Assembly: GCF_009870785.1 (NCBI RefSeq)
Contig: NZ_WTWX01000004.1
Span: 62,001 to 126,000, forward strand
Length of the DNA: 64,000 nt
Source of the DNA: Paenibacillus sp. An7
Lineage (GTDB): Bacteria; Bacillota; Bacilli; Paenibacillales; Paenibacillaceae
Reading direction: 5' to 3'
This document shows positions 9,550 to 19,570 of this stretch, one piece after another. Within the stretch, counting starts at the first letter, position 1. The number at the start of each line of letters is the position of its first letter. Both the position numbers and the translations under genes were made by a program. The notes under the pieces were generated by a model. The model made no database searches. It saw only the letters and a program-made list of their open reading frames with translations, and was not told where the DNA came from.

Positions 9550-11487
9550 ATGTCAGTAAGTATTAAATTACCAGATGGTTCTGTTCGTGAATATGAGAAT
9601 GGAGCTAGTATCCTTGATGTGGCTGCTTCCATTAGCAGTGGACTCAAAAAAAATGCACTTGCAGGTAAAATGGATGGGATTGTTGTCGATCTTTCTACTC
9701 CACTACGTGAAGGTGCACTTGTTGAAATCGTAACTTATGATTCACCTGAAGGGCTTGAAGTGCTTCGCCATAGTACAGCGCATTTGCTGGCACAAGCCGT
9801 AAAACGTCTGTTTGGCAGCAAAGAAGTCTTCCTGGGTGTAGGGCCTGTGATCGAGGACGGATTCTATTATGATATGGATCTCGAACATGCACTGAATCCA
9901 GAAGATCTGCAAAAGATCGAGAAAGAAATGGAACGTATCGTAAATGAGAACCTGCCTATCGTTCGTAAGGAAGTAAGCAGAGAAGAAGCCATTCGCATCT
10001 TTGAAGAAGTTCAAGACCCTTATAAACTGGAACTCATTCGTGACTTGCCAGAAGACAGCATTATTTCGATCTATGAGCAAGGCGAGTTCTTCGACCTTTG
10101 CCGTGGACCGCATGTCCCTTCTACTGGAAAAATCAAAGTATTTAAGCTGATGAACGTAGCCGGCGCATACTGGCGCGGAGACAGCAAAAATAAAATGCTT
10201 CAACGGGTATACGGAACTGCATTTGCTAAAAAAGCACAGCTGGAAGAACATCTTCATTACTTGGAAGAAGCGAAAAAACGGGATCACCGTAAACTTGGTA
10301 AAGAACTTAACATGTTTACTTTTTCACAGCTGGTGGGTCAAGGACTTCCTATTTGGCTTCCAAATGGAGCGAAACTGCGCCGTACTCTAGAACGCTATAT
10401 TGTAGACCTTGAAGAAAGTCTTGGTTACAAACATGTATATACTCCTGTCCTAGGAAATGTTGAACTATACAAAACTTCCGGACATCTAGAGCACTATGAA
10501 GAAGATATGTTCCCAAGAATGGTACTCGATAATGAAGAACTTGTACTTCGTCCAATGAACTGTCCTCACCATATGATGGTATATAAGAGTGAAATGCACA
10601 GTTATCGTGATTTGCCAGTTCGTATTGCAGAGCTTGGTATGCAGCACCGTTATGAAATGTCAGGAGCACTGACCGGTTTACATCGTGTTCGTGCGATGAC
10701 TCTTAACGATTCTCATATTTTCTGCCGTCCGGATCAGATCAAAGAAGAGTTTGCTCGTGTTATTGAGCTGATTATGATTGCTTATAAAGATTTTGGTATT
10801 CACGACTATCGCTTCCGTCTGTCTTATCGCGATCCTCAGGATACTGAGAAATACTTCCCTAATGATGAGATGTGGGAAATGTCCCAGCGGATGTTGAAGG
10901 AAGTAGTAGAAAGTCTAGATATGCCGTTCTATGAAGCTGAAGGGGAAGCTGCTTTCTATGGTCCTAAACTTGATGTGCAAGTAAAAACTGCACTGGGTAA
11001 AGAAGAGACGCTATCGACTGTTCAGCTCGACTTCTTGCTTCCAGAGCGTTTTGAACTGGAGTATGTAGGTGACGATGGACAAAAACACCGCCCAGTTGTT
11101 ATCCACCGCGGTATTTTGGGTACTATGGAACGTTTCACTGCATTCTTGCTCGAAAATTATGCAGGTAACTTGCCGCTTTGGCTGTCTCCAGTTCAAGCTA
11201 AAGTAATTCCTGTATCTGTTCATTTTGAGAAGTATGCTCGTGAAGTAGAAGAACAGCTTAGACGCGGCGGTATCACTGTAGAAGCAGATCTTCGGAATGA
11301 AAAACTTGGCTATAAAATTCGTGAAGCTCAGCTTGAGAAAATTCCTTATATGTTCATCGTTGGGGAAAATGAAATGAATGACGGCAGTGTCTCTATCCGT
11401 AAACGTGGAGAAGGAGATTTAGGAGCAAAACCTTTGGCTGAGGTAGTACAAATGCTGCAAGAAGAAATTCGTACACACCAAGTCTAA
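9550..11487 (+). CDS. thrS: Threonyl-tRNA synthetase
   Basis: A class II aminoacyl-tRNA synthetase that charges tRNA-Thr, 645 residues, the usual bacterial length. Domains in order: TGS (about 1-62), editing domain with the [11 protein letters not shown] helix (from about residue 74) and [10 protein letters not shown], then the catalytic core with the zinc-site Cys in [11 protein letters not shown] and [14 protein letters not shown]. The anticodon-binding domain begins near 545 with [13 protein letters not shown]. An AAAGGAGG site precedes the ATG. The gene is controlled by the T-box leader just upstream. No terminator is obvious before the next gene. Confidence 0.97.
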   Translation: MSVSIKLPDGSVREYENGASILDVAASISSGLKKNALAGKMDGIVVDLSTPLREGALVEIVTYDSPEGLEVLRHSTAHLLAQAVKRLFGSKEVFLGVGPVIEDGFYYDMDLEHALNPEDLQKIEKEMERIVNENLPIVRKEVSREEAIRIFEEVQDPYKLELIRDLPEDSIISIYEQGEFFDLCRGPHVPSTGKIKVFKLMNVAGAYWRGDSKNKMLQRVYGTAFAKKAQLEEHLHYLEEAKKRDHRKLGKELNMFTFSQLVGQGLPIWLPNGAKLRRTLERYIVDLEESLGYKHVYTPVLGNVELYKTSGHLEHYEEDMFPRMVLDNEELVLRPMNCPHHMMVYKSEMHSYRDLPVRIAELGMQHRYEMSGALTGLHRVRAMTLNDSHIFCRPDQIKEEFARVIELIMIAYKDFGIHDYRFRLSYRDPQDTEKYFPNDEMWEMSQRMLKEVVESLDMPFYEAEGEAAFYGPKLDVQVKTALGKEETLSTVQLDFLLPERFELEYVGDDGQKHRPVVIHRGILGTMERFTAFLLENYAGNLPLWLSPVQAKVIPVSVHFEKYAREVEEQLRRGGITVEADLRNEKLGYKIREAQLEKIPYMFIVGENEMNDGSVSIRKRGEGDLGAKPLAEVVQMLQEEIRTHQV

Positions 11488-11566
11488 TTGGATTTAAATA
11501 GACACGGATGAATATATCGTGTGTTTTATGGGGACTCTCTGCTAGAGAAAGGGAGGAATTAAACCT

Positions 11567-12139
11567 ATGAAACACCGAATGATTCAGCGATGTTCTTCAG
11601 CTGTTGTGCTGATGATGCTGATTTGTTTTTCAAGCAATGACTTAGCTACGGCCTTACATGTACAGCGAAGTGAGTTGGATGAAGCAAGAGAAGTGCTCGC
11701 TCCCCCAACGGAACAGGTGGTGGGGACAGTAAATGTGACGGCAACGGGCTATACTGCGGGTTATGAATCAACAGGAAAAGGTCCGAATCATCCACTATAC
11801 GGCATCACTTATTCGGGTGTAAAAGTACACCGGAATAAACAAGGGGTTTCGACCATTGCCGCAGACCCTTCCTTATTCCCTCTCGGAACGGTACTTTATA
11901 TTCCTGGGTATGGATATGGGATTGTAGCTGATACAGGATCTGCTATTAAAGGCTCTAAGATTGATCTGTATTTTCCAACGATTAAGGCGGTATACAGTGA
12001 GTGGGGCAAAAAAGATGTGCAGGTTCAAGTCATCAAGCTGGGGAAAGGGAAATGTACGGAACAAATGCTAGAGCAGCTCGGAGATGCGATCATGGTCAAT
12101 CAAAGCATTCCGGATGCCTTGCTGAACGAAGCAATATAA
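11567..12139 (+). CDS. Secreted 3D-domain protein (putative cell wall hydrolase)
   Basis: A 190-residue exported protein: a hydrophobic signal segment at about 10-28, a linker, then a 3D domain (about 58-155) with VTATGYTAG, the [18 protein letters not shown] block and [16 protein letters not shown]. The conserved Asp residues give the domain its name. Proteins with this fold (YuiC, the MltA-like barrel) act on peptidoglycan as lytic enzymes, so a role in wall turnover or spore germination is likely but is inferred. The start has GGGAGG upstream. It is followed by a strong terminator. Confidence 0.85.
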   Translation: MKHRMIQRCSSAVVLMMLICFSSNDLATALHVQRSELDEAREVLAPPTEQVVGTVNVTATGYTAGYESTGKGPNHPLYGITYSGVKVHRNKQGVSTIAADPSLFPLGTVLYIPGYGYGIVADTGSAIKGSKIDLYFPTIKAVYSEWGKKDVQVQVIKLGKGKCTEQMLEQLGDAIMVNQSIPDALLNEAI

Positions 12140-12147
12140 TGAAGATG

Positions 12148-12200
12148 AAAGAGCTTGCTTGGGTAGTCATTCTACTCAGGCAAGCTCTTTTCTTTTTTTT
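12148..12200 (+). terminator. Terminator after the 3D-domain gene
   Basis: A long stem (AAAGAGCTTGC pairing with GCAAGCTCTTT, extended inward by GGGTAG/CTACTC) with an eight-T run. Confidence 0.88.
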
Positions 12201-12301
12201 GAATAAGAAACAGCAAATCCTCACATAATACGGACTGAGGTAAGCAGTACCTCAGGTGAAGCAAGTGACCTACACTTGCAGGAGAGGGAGGTGAATCTAA
12301 C

Positions 12302-12547
12302 ATGAAAAAAATGAATTCTCAAGGTATGCAAAGTTCCCAAGGTTTCCAAACTCCGAATGAGAAATATGATGCTGAGTTTGGTCAAGAAATGAACTCTGCA
12401 GCTGAAAAAGTAAAACAATCTTCAGCAGCGAAAGTACAAGATAACTACCAAACTCCAGATGAGAAGTATGATGCTGAGTTTGGAGTAGAGAACACAGGAA
12501 TTAAACAACAACAACAACAACAAGGTCAACAAGGCCAACAAAAATAA
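12302..12547 (+). CDS. Gamma-type small acid-soluble spore protein
   Basis: An 81-residue, Gln-rich, hydrophilic protein with two tandem repeats of the form Q-T-P-[ND]-E-K-Y-D-A-E-F-G, ending in a run of Gln, Gly and Lys. AEFGQE and AEFGVE resemble the TEFASE-like cleavage site of the germination protease GPR in gamma-type SASPs. Such proteins store amino acids in the spore and do not bind DNA. The ribosome binding site is strong (GGGAGGTGA). The gene is flanked by terminators on both sides, so it is a single-gene unit. The family assignment is by the repeat pattern only. Confidence 0.7.
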   Translation: MKKMNSQGMQSSQGFQTPNEKYDAEFGQEMNSAAEKVKQSSAAKVQDNYQTPDEKYDAEFGVENTGIKQQQQQQGQQGQQK

Positions 12548-12555
12548 GGTAAGAT

Positions 12556-12599
12556 AAACAAACAGACTCTGAAGAATATTCTTCAGAGTCTGTTTGTTT
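12556..12599. terminator. Perfect 22-bp palindromic terminator
   Basis: The two 22-base arms 12556-12577 and 12578-12599 are exact reverse complements. It begins 8 bp after the SASP stop codon and ends in TGTTTGTTT. Confidence 0.88.
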
Positions 12600-12615
12600 A
12601 TGTGTTCCGCTTTTC

Positions 12616-12637
12616 TACTCGGTCTCAAGACCGAGTA
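12616..12637. promoter_or_regulatory. Palindrome resembling a LiaR box upstream of liaFSR
   Basis: TACTCGGTCT, two bases, then AGACCGAGTA form a perfect 10-bp inverted repeat. Its core GGTCTCAAGACC fits the LiaR consensus RGTCYYARGACY as I recall it from Bacillus. The centre lies about 115 bp before liaF and about 54 bp before a TACAAT element at 12681-12686 that could be the -10 region, so autoregulation of the Lia operon is plausible. Confidence 0.6.
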
Positions 12638-12740
12638 AGATTTCATTCCTGCGCCGCTCTTCGTATCATGAAATTTCGTTTACAATAAGTACATAATTAG
12701 CCAAACGTAAGGAAAATGAAAAAGAAAGGGTGCACGGAAT

Positions 12741-13655
12741 ATGGCAAACCGTTTTATCGGAGCTGTCCTGCTCATCGGAATAGGATTATTGGTGTTATTT
12801 CAAATATTAAATGGAGGAGATTTTAGTCTTGGCTATCTCATCTCCACATTTTGGCCGGTCATTTTTTTGTATCTTGGATTCAGTTCCTTGAAAGACAAAA
12901 ATTTGATAGGCGGTTTAGTATTGCTGTTTCTTGGCGCACATTTCTTAAGTAGTAATCTAGGTTATTCTTATTTCTCTTTCCGAGATCTTTTCCGTTATGC
13001 CGTACCTATAGGTTTAATTGGGGGCGGTCTTTATGTACTCTTAAGTCCGAGAAGAAGGGATCGTAAACATGATCAGAGAACAAAAGAAGATGAAGAATAT
13101 GTAGTTCCTCCTGCACCGCCTGTTGAACCAAGCCCGCTTTACTCCGATTTTGATAAACAGTTTGAGCAAAAGTTTGGATCAACCATGAAAGACGATGATA
13201 ACAAGAAGTATGAACAACCGAGACAGCAGAGTCATTATGGAAATAATAACAATAAAGATATGAATTTTCATGATGCAAAAATAAATAAATCGACTTTCAT
13301 TGGCGATATTCGCCTCGGAGATGATTATTACGAATTGAAGCCAACCAATATATCTCAGTTCATTGGAGATACCGTAATTGACCTAACGAAAGCACAAATT
13401 CCTTATGGAGAGACACGGATTCATATCTCTAGCTTTATAGGGGACATCAAAGTCTTTGCTCCTAGAGATATGGAGATTGGAATTTTGGTTAATTCTAATT
13501 CGTTCATCGGTGACATGGATGTTCTCAGTAATTCGAAACAAGGTTTTATGGGGAATGCGGTCGCAGAAACTCCCGGTTATCGAGAAGCTGGAAAGAAAGT
13601 ACGTATTATTATTAGCGTTTTTATCGGCGACGTCAAAGTGAATTCGGTAGGTTAA
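12741..13655 (+). CDS. liaF: LiaF-like membrane regulator of cell-envelope stress
   Basis: A 304-residue protein with four hydrophobic segments at the N-terminus (about 5-100), a charged linker rich in Pro, Lys and Asn, and a C-terminal LiaF domain (about 180-304) with repeated FIGD elements (FIGDIRLGDDY, FIGDTVIDL, FIGDIKVFA, FIGDMDV, FIGDVKVN) typical of this beta-helical domain. LiaF inhibits the LiaS kinase until the wall is damaged by lipid II-binding antibiotics. It is the first gene of liaF-liaS-liaR, with liaS starting 5 bp after the stop. Confidence 0.9.
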   Translation: MANRFIGAVLLIGIGLLVLFQILNGGDFSLGYLISTFWPVIFLYLGFSSLKDKNLIGGLVLLFLGAHFLSSNLGYSYFSFRDLFRYAVPIGLIGGGLYVLLSPRRRDRKHDQRTKEDEEYVVPPAPPVEPSPLYSDFDKQFEQKFGSTMKDDDNKKYEQPRQQSHYGNNNNKDMNFHDAKINKSTFIGDIRLGDDYYELKPTNISQFIGDTVIDLTKAQIPYGETRIHISSFIGDIKVFAPRDMEIGILVNSNSFIGDMDVLSNSKQGFMGNAVAETPGYREAGKKVRIIISVFIGDVKVNSVG

Positions 13656-13659
13656 CGCG

Positions 13660-14685
13660 ATGAAGATGATATTACGAACGGTTAAATGGGAGCTGTTGTT
13701 ATTTTTCTTAATGAATAGTGTAGTTACAGTGGGAATTCTTTATAGCGCTTCTCGAAAAGGGGATGCAGGGTTAGCTATGCCCCAGACCTGGCTTTACTAT
13801 CTAGCACTCATTGTAGTTACAACCCTGATTATTGGTTATATCGCTGGGCTGCGTGTCCAGCGGAGAATAGATGTGCTGAATCTCAACATGCTGCAGGTAA
13901 CGAAAGGAAATCTATCTTCTCGAATTGATGCTGATGAGGATGCTTCTTTTTCAGGGGTATTTAAGCAATTTAACAGGATGATGGATGCCATCGAAGAACG
14001 GATGAAATGGGTACAGAGACTGGGAGAACAAGAGGTAATCGAGAAGGAAAAAGCGGCAGAAGCGGCTGTGCTCGAAGAACGGAGAAGAATGGCCAGGGAT
14101 TTACATGACACCGTAAGCCAGCAATTATTTGCCATGCACATGTCTGCTTCTGCTCTGCCGTCGTTACTTAAACAGCATCAAGAACAAGGAAATATAGTAC
14201 TTGAACAACTAATCACAATGTCACAAACCGCTCAAAAGCAGATGAGAGCGCTTATTGCTCAGCTAAGACCGGTAGAGCTGGAGAACCGAAGTCTCGAAGA
14301 AGCACTTGACGCCTGGTTTCCTGATTATTGCAGACAAAATGGACTAAAAGGAGTAAAAGAACAAGAGTTTATTGGCGGGATTTCGGAAGCTATCGAACAT
14401 CAAATGTTTCTTATTATTCAAGAAGCAATGGCTAATATTGTGAAGCATGCCGGAGCAAGCCTCGTCAGTTTGTCGATAAGAGAAGAGGAGAGACGAATTG
14501 TATTCAGTGTTAGTGATAACGGTAAAGGTTTTCGTCCGGAAGAAGCAGGAAGGCAAGGTTCATATGGGCTGATGACCATGAAAGAACGAGCTGAGAAATT
14601 AGGAGGAAATGTAGATATTATTGCACACCCGGGAGCAGGAACGACGATCAGGGTGAATATACCTAAGTTTAAAGCTGATTCGTAA
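13660..14685 (+). CDS. liaS: LiaS-like sensor histidine kinase
   Basis: A membrane sensor kinase of 341 residues with two transmembrane segments (about 10-28 and 45-65), a HAMP region, a HisKA_3 dimerisation domain with the phospho-accepting His in ARDLHDTVSQQLF, and a C-terminal HATPase with SDNGKGF and GSYGLMTMKER. The very short sensing loop fits the intramembrane-sensing LiaS/VraS group. It is tightly linked to liaF; ATG at 13660 or 13666 could start it, and no clear ribosome binding site is seen, so coupling to liaF is likely. Confidence 0.92.
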   Translation: MKMILRTVKWELLLFFLMNSVVTVGILYSASRKGDAGLAMPQTWLYYLALIVVTTLIIGYIAGLRVQRRIDVLNLNMLQVTKGNLSSRIDADEDASFSGVFKQFNRMMDAIEERMKWVQRLGEQEVIEKEKAAEAAVLEERRRMARDLHDTVSQQLFAMHMSASALPSLLKQHQEQGNIVLEQLITMSQTAQKQMRALIAQLRPVELENRSLEEALDAWFPDYCRQNGLKGVKEQEFIGGISEAIEHQMFLIIQEAMANIVKHAGASLVSLSIREEERRIVFSVSDNGKGFRPEEAGRQGSYGLMTMKERAEKLGGNVDIIAHPGAGTTIRVNIPKFKADS

Positions 14686-14725
14686 GAGGAGATTCGTCTG
14701 CCGCAATATGGAAGGAGAGATTCAA

Positions 14726-15385
14726 TTGGAACGGGATAAAACGAAAATTATGATTGTAGATGATCATGATATGGTCAGAATGGGACTAAAAACATACATA
14801 AGTTTAGATCCTACTTTTGAAGTGGTGTTGGAAGGTAAAGATGGACAACATGCCTTACACACGTTACAGACCTCTAATCCCGAACAACTACCCGAACTGA
14901 TTCTTATGGATTTAATGATGCCTGTGATGAATGGAGTGGAAGCGACAAGAGCCATACTATCTGAATACCCGGACATGAAAATCATTATATTAACCAGTTT
15001 TCTTGAGGACCATTTGGTGCTCGAAGCGATTGAATCTGGAGCAGTCAGTTATGTGCTCAAAACGATTTCGGCTGAGGAGCTTGTTTACGCACTACAGGGA
15101 GCAAAACGCGGTATGCCCATAATGACAAATGATATCTCTCAAGCACTTACTCGGGGACTTAGACATAAAACGGTTCAGAACGATGACTCCGGAATGACGG
15201 AAAGGGAACGAGAAGTTCTATTGCTCATTGCTGAAGGGAAGAATAATAAGGACATATCGGAAGAACTACATATCAGCATCAAAACCGTTAAGACTCATGT
15301 GAGTAATCTTTTAATGAAATGTGAGATGGATGACCGGACACAGCTGGCGATCTATGCTCATCGTAAAGGCTGGGTGAAAACATAA
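14726..15385 (+). CDS. liaR: LiaR-like response regulator (NarL/LuxR type)
   Basis: A 219-residue regulator: a receiver domain with the acidic pair in IVDDHD and the phospho-accepting Asp in LILMDLMMP, then a LuxR-type helix-turn-helix (TEREREVLLLIAEGKNNKDISEELHIS). The frame opens at ATG 14708, but GGAAGGAGA at 14710-14718 points to TTG 14726 as the start. As the partner of LiaS it should bind a palindrome such as the one at 12616-12637. No terminator is visible after it; the next gene begins 140 bp further on. Confidence 0.92.
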   Translation: MERDKTKIMIVDDHDMVRMGLKTYISLDPTFEVVLEGKDGQHALHTLQTSNPEQLPELILMDLMMPVMNGVEATRAILSEYPDMKIIILTSFLEDHLVLEAIESGAVSYVLKTISAEELVYALQGAKRGMPIMTNDISQALTRGLRHKTVQNDDSGMTEREREVLLLIAEGKNNKDISEELHISIKTVKTHVSNLLMKCEMDDRTQLAIYAHRKGWVKT

Positions 15386-15525
15386 TAAGATTTTTTAATT
15401 TCAACAATTTTACATGTTTTATCTCCTTTTTAATTGTTTTTAATGTGTATTTAAGGTTTAAAGTACAAAATAAAGACAGTTAAACAATATCCCTTGGAAG
15501 CAAGGGGTTTAGGAGGATAAATAAA

Positions 15526-17163
15526 ATGAGCGAGAATAACAATAATCGTTATAACCGTGAAGAGGACGAACGTGAATACAGTAGAAGCGGCGATCAACGT
15601 TCTCCTGAAAACAATGGTGAATCTTACTACTACTCATATGGACCATTTCAATCGATTAACTCCGACGGAAAAGAACACAGTTCGAATAATGTAGATGAGG
15701 TAGAAGTAACACCGCCAGATCCAATTAAACCGGTTCCGACGATGCTTGAACGTAATTCAAGCGGCTATGCTCGGTCCACTCATTCAAGCACGAATACAGG
15801 AACAGGTCAAAGTGAAAACAATGGAAACGGCGGGAATCGCAATTGGAACTACAACCAAAAACCGAAGAAATCTAATTTTAAGACGGGCGTTGTTTCCTTT
15901 TTTGCCGGTATGATCGTTGTTTCACTGTTGATGTTCACCGCAGACCGTATGAACTTATTTACTCCGGACACTGCATTATCAGGGAATGAAACAACGCAAA
16001 GCGGGGCTTCTAATGACAATAACGGTTCGACAAACACAGGGAATTCGGGGGTAACCACTTCACTTCCCGTGGGATCTACAGACATTTCGAGCGTGGTAAG
16101 TAAAGTGAGTCCTGCTGTTGTGAAAATTGAAACTTTGTCTAAATCAAGTTCCAACAGTTCAAGACAAAACAATTCTTATTACAATGATCCTCTTTATCAA
16201 TATTTCTTTGGTGGCAATGGTACGAATGGAAGAAATAATAACAGTAATAATGGTTCCTCTGAGGATCAACTTGTACCGCTTGGCATTGGTTCAGGGTTTA
16301 TCTTTGAAAAAGAAGGCTATATTCTTACGAATGAACATGTAATCTCCGGTGCAGACGTAATTCAAGTTACGCTTGAAGATAATACAAAGCCTTATGAAGC
16401 AACGCTTCTTGGTAGCAGCAAAGACCTCGACCTTGCCGTTCTAAAAATTGAAGGAAATAATGATTTCCCAGTAGCAACCTTGGGCAATTCGGATAGTACT
16501 AAAGTAGGTGAGTGGCTGGTTGCGATCGGAAACCCAGAAGGGTTTGAACATACGGTAACCGCTGGTGTGCTAAGTGCAAAAGATCGTACGATTACGATTA
16601 ATGATGAAAGTACTGGACAACCAAATGAATATAAAAATTTACTCCAAACCGATGCGTCTATTAACCCGGGGAACTCCGGCGGACCTTTGCTTAACTTAAA
16701 GGGCGAAGTCATTGGTATGAACGTGGCAGTAAGTGCAGATGCACAAGGAATTGGATTTGCGATCCCATCTTCTGTTATTCAGGAAGTTGTAGATAAACTG
16801 AAAAATAATGAAGAAATCCCGAAAGAGCCAGAACCATTTATTGGAGCTTCTTTGATGAACTTGACTCCAGAAGTTGCAAAACAAATGGGAACAGATCTCA
16901 CAGAGGGTTCCGTGGTGACCAATTTAATCTATCAATCTCCAGCGTATTCTGCAGACCTTCGTCCATATGACATTATTACAGGTATTAGCGGTAAGAAGTA
17001 TGCGACTGCACAAGATTTGATTGAACAAATACAAGCAAAAAATGTGGGCGATGTCATTACACTCAATGTAAATCGTGATGGAAAAGATATTGAAATTAAA
17101 GTAACCATTGGTAACAAGAATGATTACAACACGGAGAGCAGTTCACAAAGCGTGCAGCCTTAA
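15526..17163 (+). CDS. htrA: HtrA/DegP-type membrane-anchored serine protease
   Basis: A quality-control protease of the S1C family, 545 residues. A long cytoplasmic N-terminal region rich in Asn, Ser, Gly and Tyr (1-120) is followed by one transmembrane segment (about 121-141), an outside linker, the trypsin-like domain with the triad His271 (LTNEHVI), Asp302 (KDLDLAVLK) and Ser384 (NPGNSGGPL), and a single PDZ domain (about 440-535). It should degrade misfolded proteins at the outer face of the membrane. GTTTAGGAGG precedes the start. The adjoining two-component pair downstream could control it, as CssRS does for Bacillus HtrA, but that is inferred. Confidence 0.92.
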   Translation: MSENNNNRYNREEDEREYSRSGDQRSPENNGESYYYSYGPFQSINSDGKEHSSNNVDEVEVTPPDPIKPVPTMLERNSSGYARSTHSSTNTGTGQSENNGNGGNRNWNYNQKPKKSNFKTGVVSFFAGMIVVSLLMFTADRMNLFTPDTALSGNETTQSGASNDNNGSTNTGNSGVTTSLPVGSTDISSVVSKVSPAVVKIETLSKSSSNSSRQNNSYYNDPLYQYFFGGNGTNGRNNNSNNGSSEDQLVPLGIGSGFIFEKEGYILTNEHVISGADVIQVTLEDNTKPYEATLLGSSKDLDLAVLKIEGNNDFPVATLGNSDSTKVGEWLVAIGNPEGFEHTVTAGVLSAKDRTITINDESTGQPNEYKNLLQTDASINPGNSGGPLLNLKGEVIGMNVAVSADAQGIGFAIPSSVIQEVVDKLKNNEEIPKEPEPFIGASLMNLTPEVAKQMGTDLTEGSVVTNLIYQSPAYSADLRPYDIITGISGKKYATAQDLIEQIQAKNVGDVITLNVNRDGKDIEIKVTIGNKNDYNTESSSQSVQP

Positions 17164-17197
17164 TTCAAGCAGCAGATAGATGGACTGCAGCACAGAA

Positions 17198-17226
17198 GCG
17201 AAGGGAGACAGCCCCTTCGCTTTTTG
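17198..17226 (+). terminator. Terminator after htrA
   Basis: GCGAAGGG pairs with CCCTTCGC around a short loop, followed by TTTTT. Confidence 0.85.
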
Positions 17227-17354
17227 TTGCTAGAATGGGTGCGTGCTTGTGAGTTGACTGATACAATGTAAGTGAAAAGGGAATAAATTTCATATCATCA
17301 TTTTTATGAGGTGTGAAATTGATTCAAGTGTATAGAGAAAAAGGAGATGCTGGG

Positions 17355-18044
17355 GTGCGTTCAACGATATTAGTTATTGATGATGACGAAAAAATCCTTT
17401 CCATGCTAAGAAGAGGTTTAGCATTTGAAGGTTACGATGTACTAACTGCGGCAAACGGAGCGGAAGGGCTTCAAAAGATGCTGGAAGCCGATCCTGACGT
17501 TGTTGTTCTTGATGTCATGATGCCAAAAGTCGATGGATTTGAAGTATGCAGAAGGGTTCGCGAAGGAGGAAGCAACGTTCCGATTCTAATGCTCACGGCT
17601 AAAGATGAGATTGAACAACGAGTCAAGGGACTGGACCTCGGGGCAGATGACTATTTAGTGAAGCCATTTGCGCTTGAAGAACTGCTTGCACGGGTACGAG
17701 CTTTGCTTCGTCGTAAAACCGAGACAAATGGAGAGAGCAGTAATCGGCTCAGTTTTGAAGACATCTTGCTCGATTATGATTCTCGCGAAGTACACCGTGC
17801 TGGAGTACGGCTTGATCTGACAGCAAAAGAATTTGAACTCCTATATCTGTTTATGCAAAACCCAAAACGTGTGTTATCGAGAGACTTGATTATGGATAAA
17901 ATATGGGGATTCGATTATAGTGGAGAATCGAATGTACTTGAGGTATATATCGCGATGCTGCGTCAAAAAACAGAAGAACATGGAGGAAAACGTGTAATTC
18001 AGACCATTCGCGGTGCAGGTTACATTTTGAGAGGAGACTCCTAG
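17355..18044 (+). CDS. OmpR/PhoB-type response regulator
   Basis: A 229-residue regulator with a receiver domain (VIDDDEK acidic cluster, phospho-accepting Asp in VVVLDVMMPKVDG, the Lys in YLVKPF) and a winged-helix DNA-binding domain (about 130-225; LTAKEFELLYLF, VYIAMLRQK, IRGAGYIL). The frame is open from 17313, but AAGGAG at 17341-17346 fits GTG at 17355, which also gives the normal receiver start. The kinase gene begins one base after the stop codon. The stimulus is unknown; proximity to htrA suggests envelope or secretion stress. Confidence 0.9.
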   Translation: MRSTILVIDDDEKILSMLRRGLAFEGYDVLTAANGAEGLQKMLEADPDVVVLDVMMPKVDGFEVCRRVREGGSNVPILMLTAKDEIEQRVKGLDLGADDYLVKPFALEELLARVRALLRRKTETNGESSNRLSFEDILLDYDSREVHRAGVRLDLTAKEFELLYLFMQNPKRVLSRDLIMDKIWGFDYSGESNVLEVYIAMLRQKTEEHGGKRVIQTIRGAGYILRGDS

Positions 18045-18045
18045 T

Positions 18046-19530
18046 ATGTCCATCCGGTTACGGCTAACTTTATGGTATTCAGGCCTGCTCGCTGCCGTAC
18101 TGTTGCTTTTTGGGTCCATCATTTATGCGCTTGTGTATCATTATGCTTACCAGGATGTCGAGAATGAAATTTTGAGACAAACCAGAAGTCTTAGCAAGAA
18201 GATGGCCGTTGTGGTGGTGCCTAACTCCGATTTTACCGAAGAGCTTAATTTGTTGTTACCGGAAGAGGCGAATCAACTCGCAGATTTGCAAATCTATGTA
18301 CAGCTATATAATTATGAGAATAATAGAGTGGTGACTTCAAAAAACCTAAATAACTTTAATTTTGAGGTTCCTGCCACCATAAATGAGGCGATGGAAAATG
18401 AAGGATGGAAACGGATGCTCGTGGATAAGACGCCGTTCCTTGTCTATCAATTCCCATTCACCTATACGATTCAAGGAACGACAGAACAGGTTAGCGGTCT
18501 GCTGCAGGTAGGATCAATTACGGCTTCCGAAGACAAATTAATGGATCGTCTGCTTTTTATTTTGGTGTATGTATCTATTATTACGATTATGCTTGCCATG
18601 AGTGTAGGACTGTTTCTAGCCCGTAAATCAATGCGTCCGCTGGTTCATATTATTAATGCAGCCAATGGTATTCAGTCCGGAAATGATCTTAGTGTACGGA
18701 TTGAGTACGATGGACCGGAGGATGAAATAGGTAAGCTTATAGGAACGGTAAATAAGATGCTTGCTCGTACAGAAGGGTTCTTCAAAGAACTTGAGGATGC
18801 TTATGCCGCGCAAAGGCGCTTCGTTTCCGACGCATCTCACGAGCTGAGAACACCGCTTACCACGATACGTGGAAACACCGATTTCCTAAAGAAGCTATGG
18901 GATCCCGAGGCGGATGGCAGTAAACAAATGAGTAATGAGATGAGAAAAGAAATCACCTTAGAAGCAATTGACGACATCTCAGATGAAGGAAAACGAATGA
19001 GTCGTCTTGTGAACAATATGTTATCATTAGCGAGAGCTGACACAGGCCAGACCATTGAGCTTCATCCGATTCCATTATCTGTTCTCGTGAAGGAAGTGGC
19101 ACGAAGGGCGCACCATCTTGAACGGACAGCGGAATGGAATTATGGTGATTTGGAAGTTCTGAACGGAGTATACGTGCTTGCAAATAAAGACTATTTGCAA
19201 CAAATGTTATTCATTTTTATTGAGAACGCCTTTAAATATACACCAGAAGGAACCGTAACACTCGATGCCATTCTTTATAATGGGCAGGTAGGTCTTAAGA
19301 TTAGTGATACGGGTATTGGGATGGATAAAGACGAAGTTCCGTATATTTTTGATCGTTTCTATAGGGCAGACGAGTCCCGCGGGGTTACAAAAGGAACAGG
19401 GCTTGGACTATCGATTGCCAAATGGATTATTGAGGAGCATGGCGGTTCTGTAGAAGTCCTGACCAAGCTGAATGAAGGAACAACTTTTATTATATGGCTT
19501 CCGTTAGTGTTGGCTCCCCCCCTCGAATAA
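18046..19530 (+). CDS. HAMP-domain sensor histidine kinase
   Basis: A 494-residue membrane kinase: transmembrane segments at about 10-32 and 168-188, an extracytoplasmic sensing domain between them, a HAMP domain (about 190-245), HisKA with the phospho-His in SDASHELRTPLTTIRGN, and a HATPase with N, G1 (ISDTGIGM) and G2 (GTGLGLSIAKW) boxes. It is the partner of the regulator gene just upstream and lies 40 bp before ispH. The sensing domain does not look like CssS, so I give no symbol. Confidence 0.9.
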   Translation: MSIRLRLTLWYSGLLAAVLLLFGSIIYALVYHYAYQDVENEILRQTRSLSKKMAVVVVPNSDFTEELNLLLPEEANQLADLQIYVQLYNYENNRVVTSKNLNNFNFEVPATINEAMENEGWKRMLVDKTPFLVYQFPFTYTIQGTTEQVSGLLQVGSITASEDKLMDRLLFILVYVSIITIMLAMSVGLFLARKSMRPLVHIINAANGIQSGNDLSVRIEYDGPEDEIGKLIGTVNKMLARTEGFFKELEDAYAAQRRFVSDASHELRTPLTTIRGNTDFLKKLWDPEADGSKQMSNEMRKEITLEAIDDISDEGKRMSRLVNNMLSLARADTGQTIELHPIPLSVLVKEVARRAHHLERTAEWNYGDLEVLNGVYVLANKDYLQQMLFIFIENAFKYTPEGTVTLDAILYNGQVGLKISDTGIGMDKDEVPYIFDRFYRADESRGVTKGTGLGLSIAKWIIEEHGGSVEVLTKLNEGTTFIIWLPLVLAPPLE

Positions 19531-19570
19531 GGTATACTAAGACTACGTTTAGAAGAAAGCAGGTGGCAAC

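Noticed and set aside
9742..10287. 181-residue minus-strand frame inside thrS
   Set aside because: The plus strand codes for an unmistakable ThrRS here; the reverse frame is Cys/Phe-rich with no recognisable motif.
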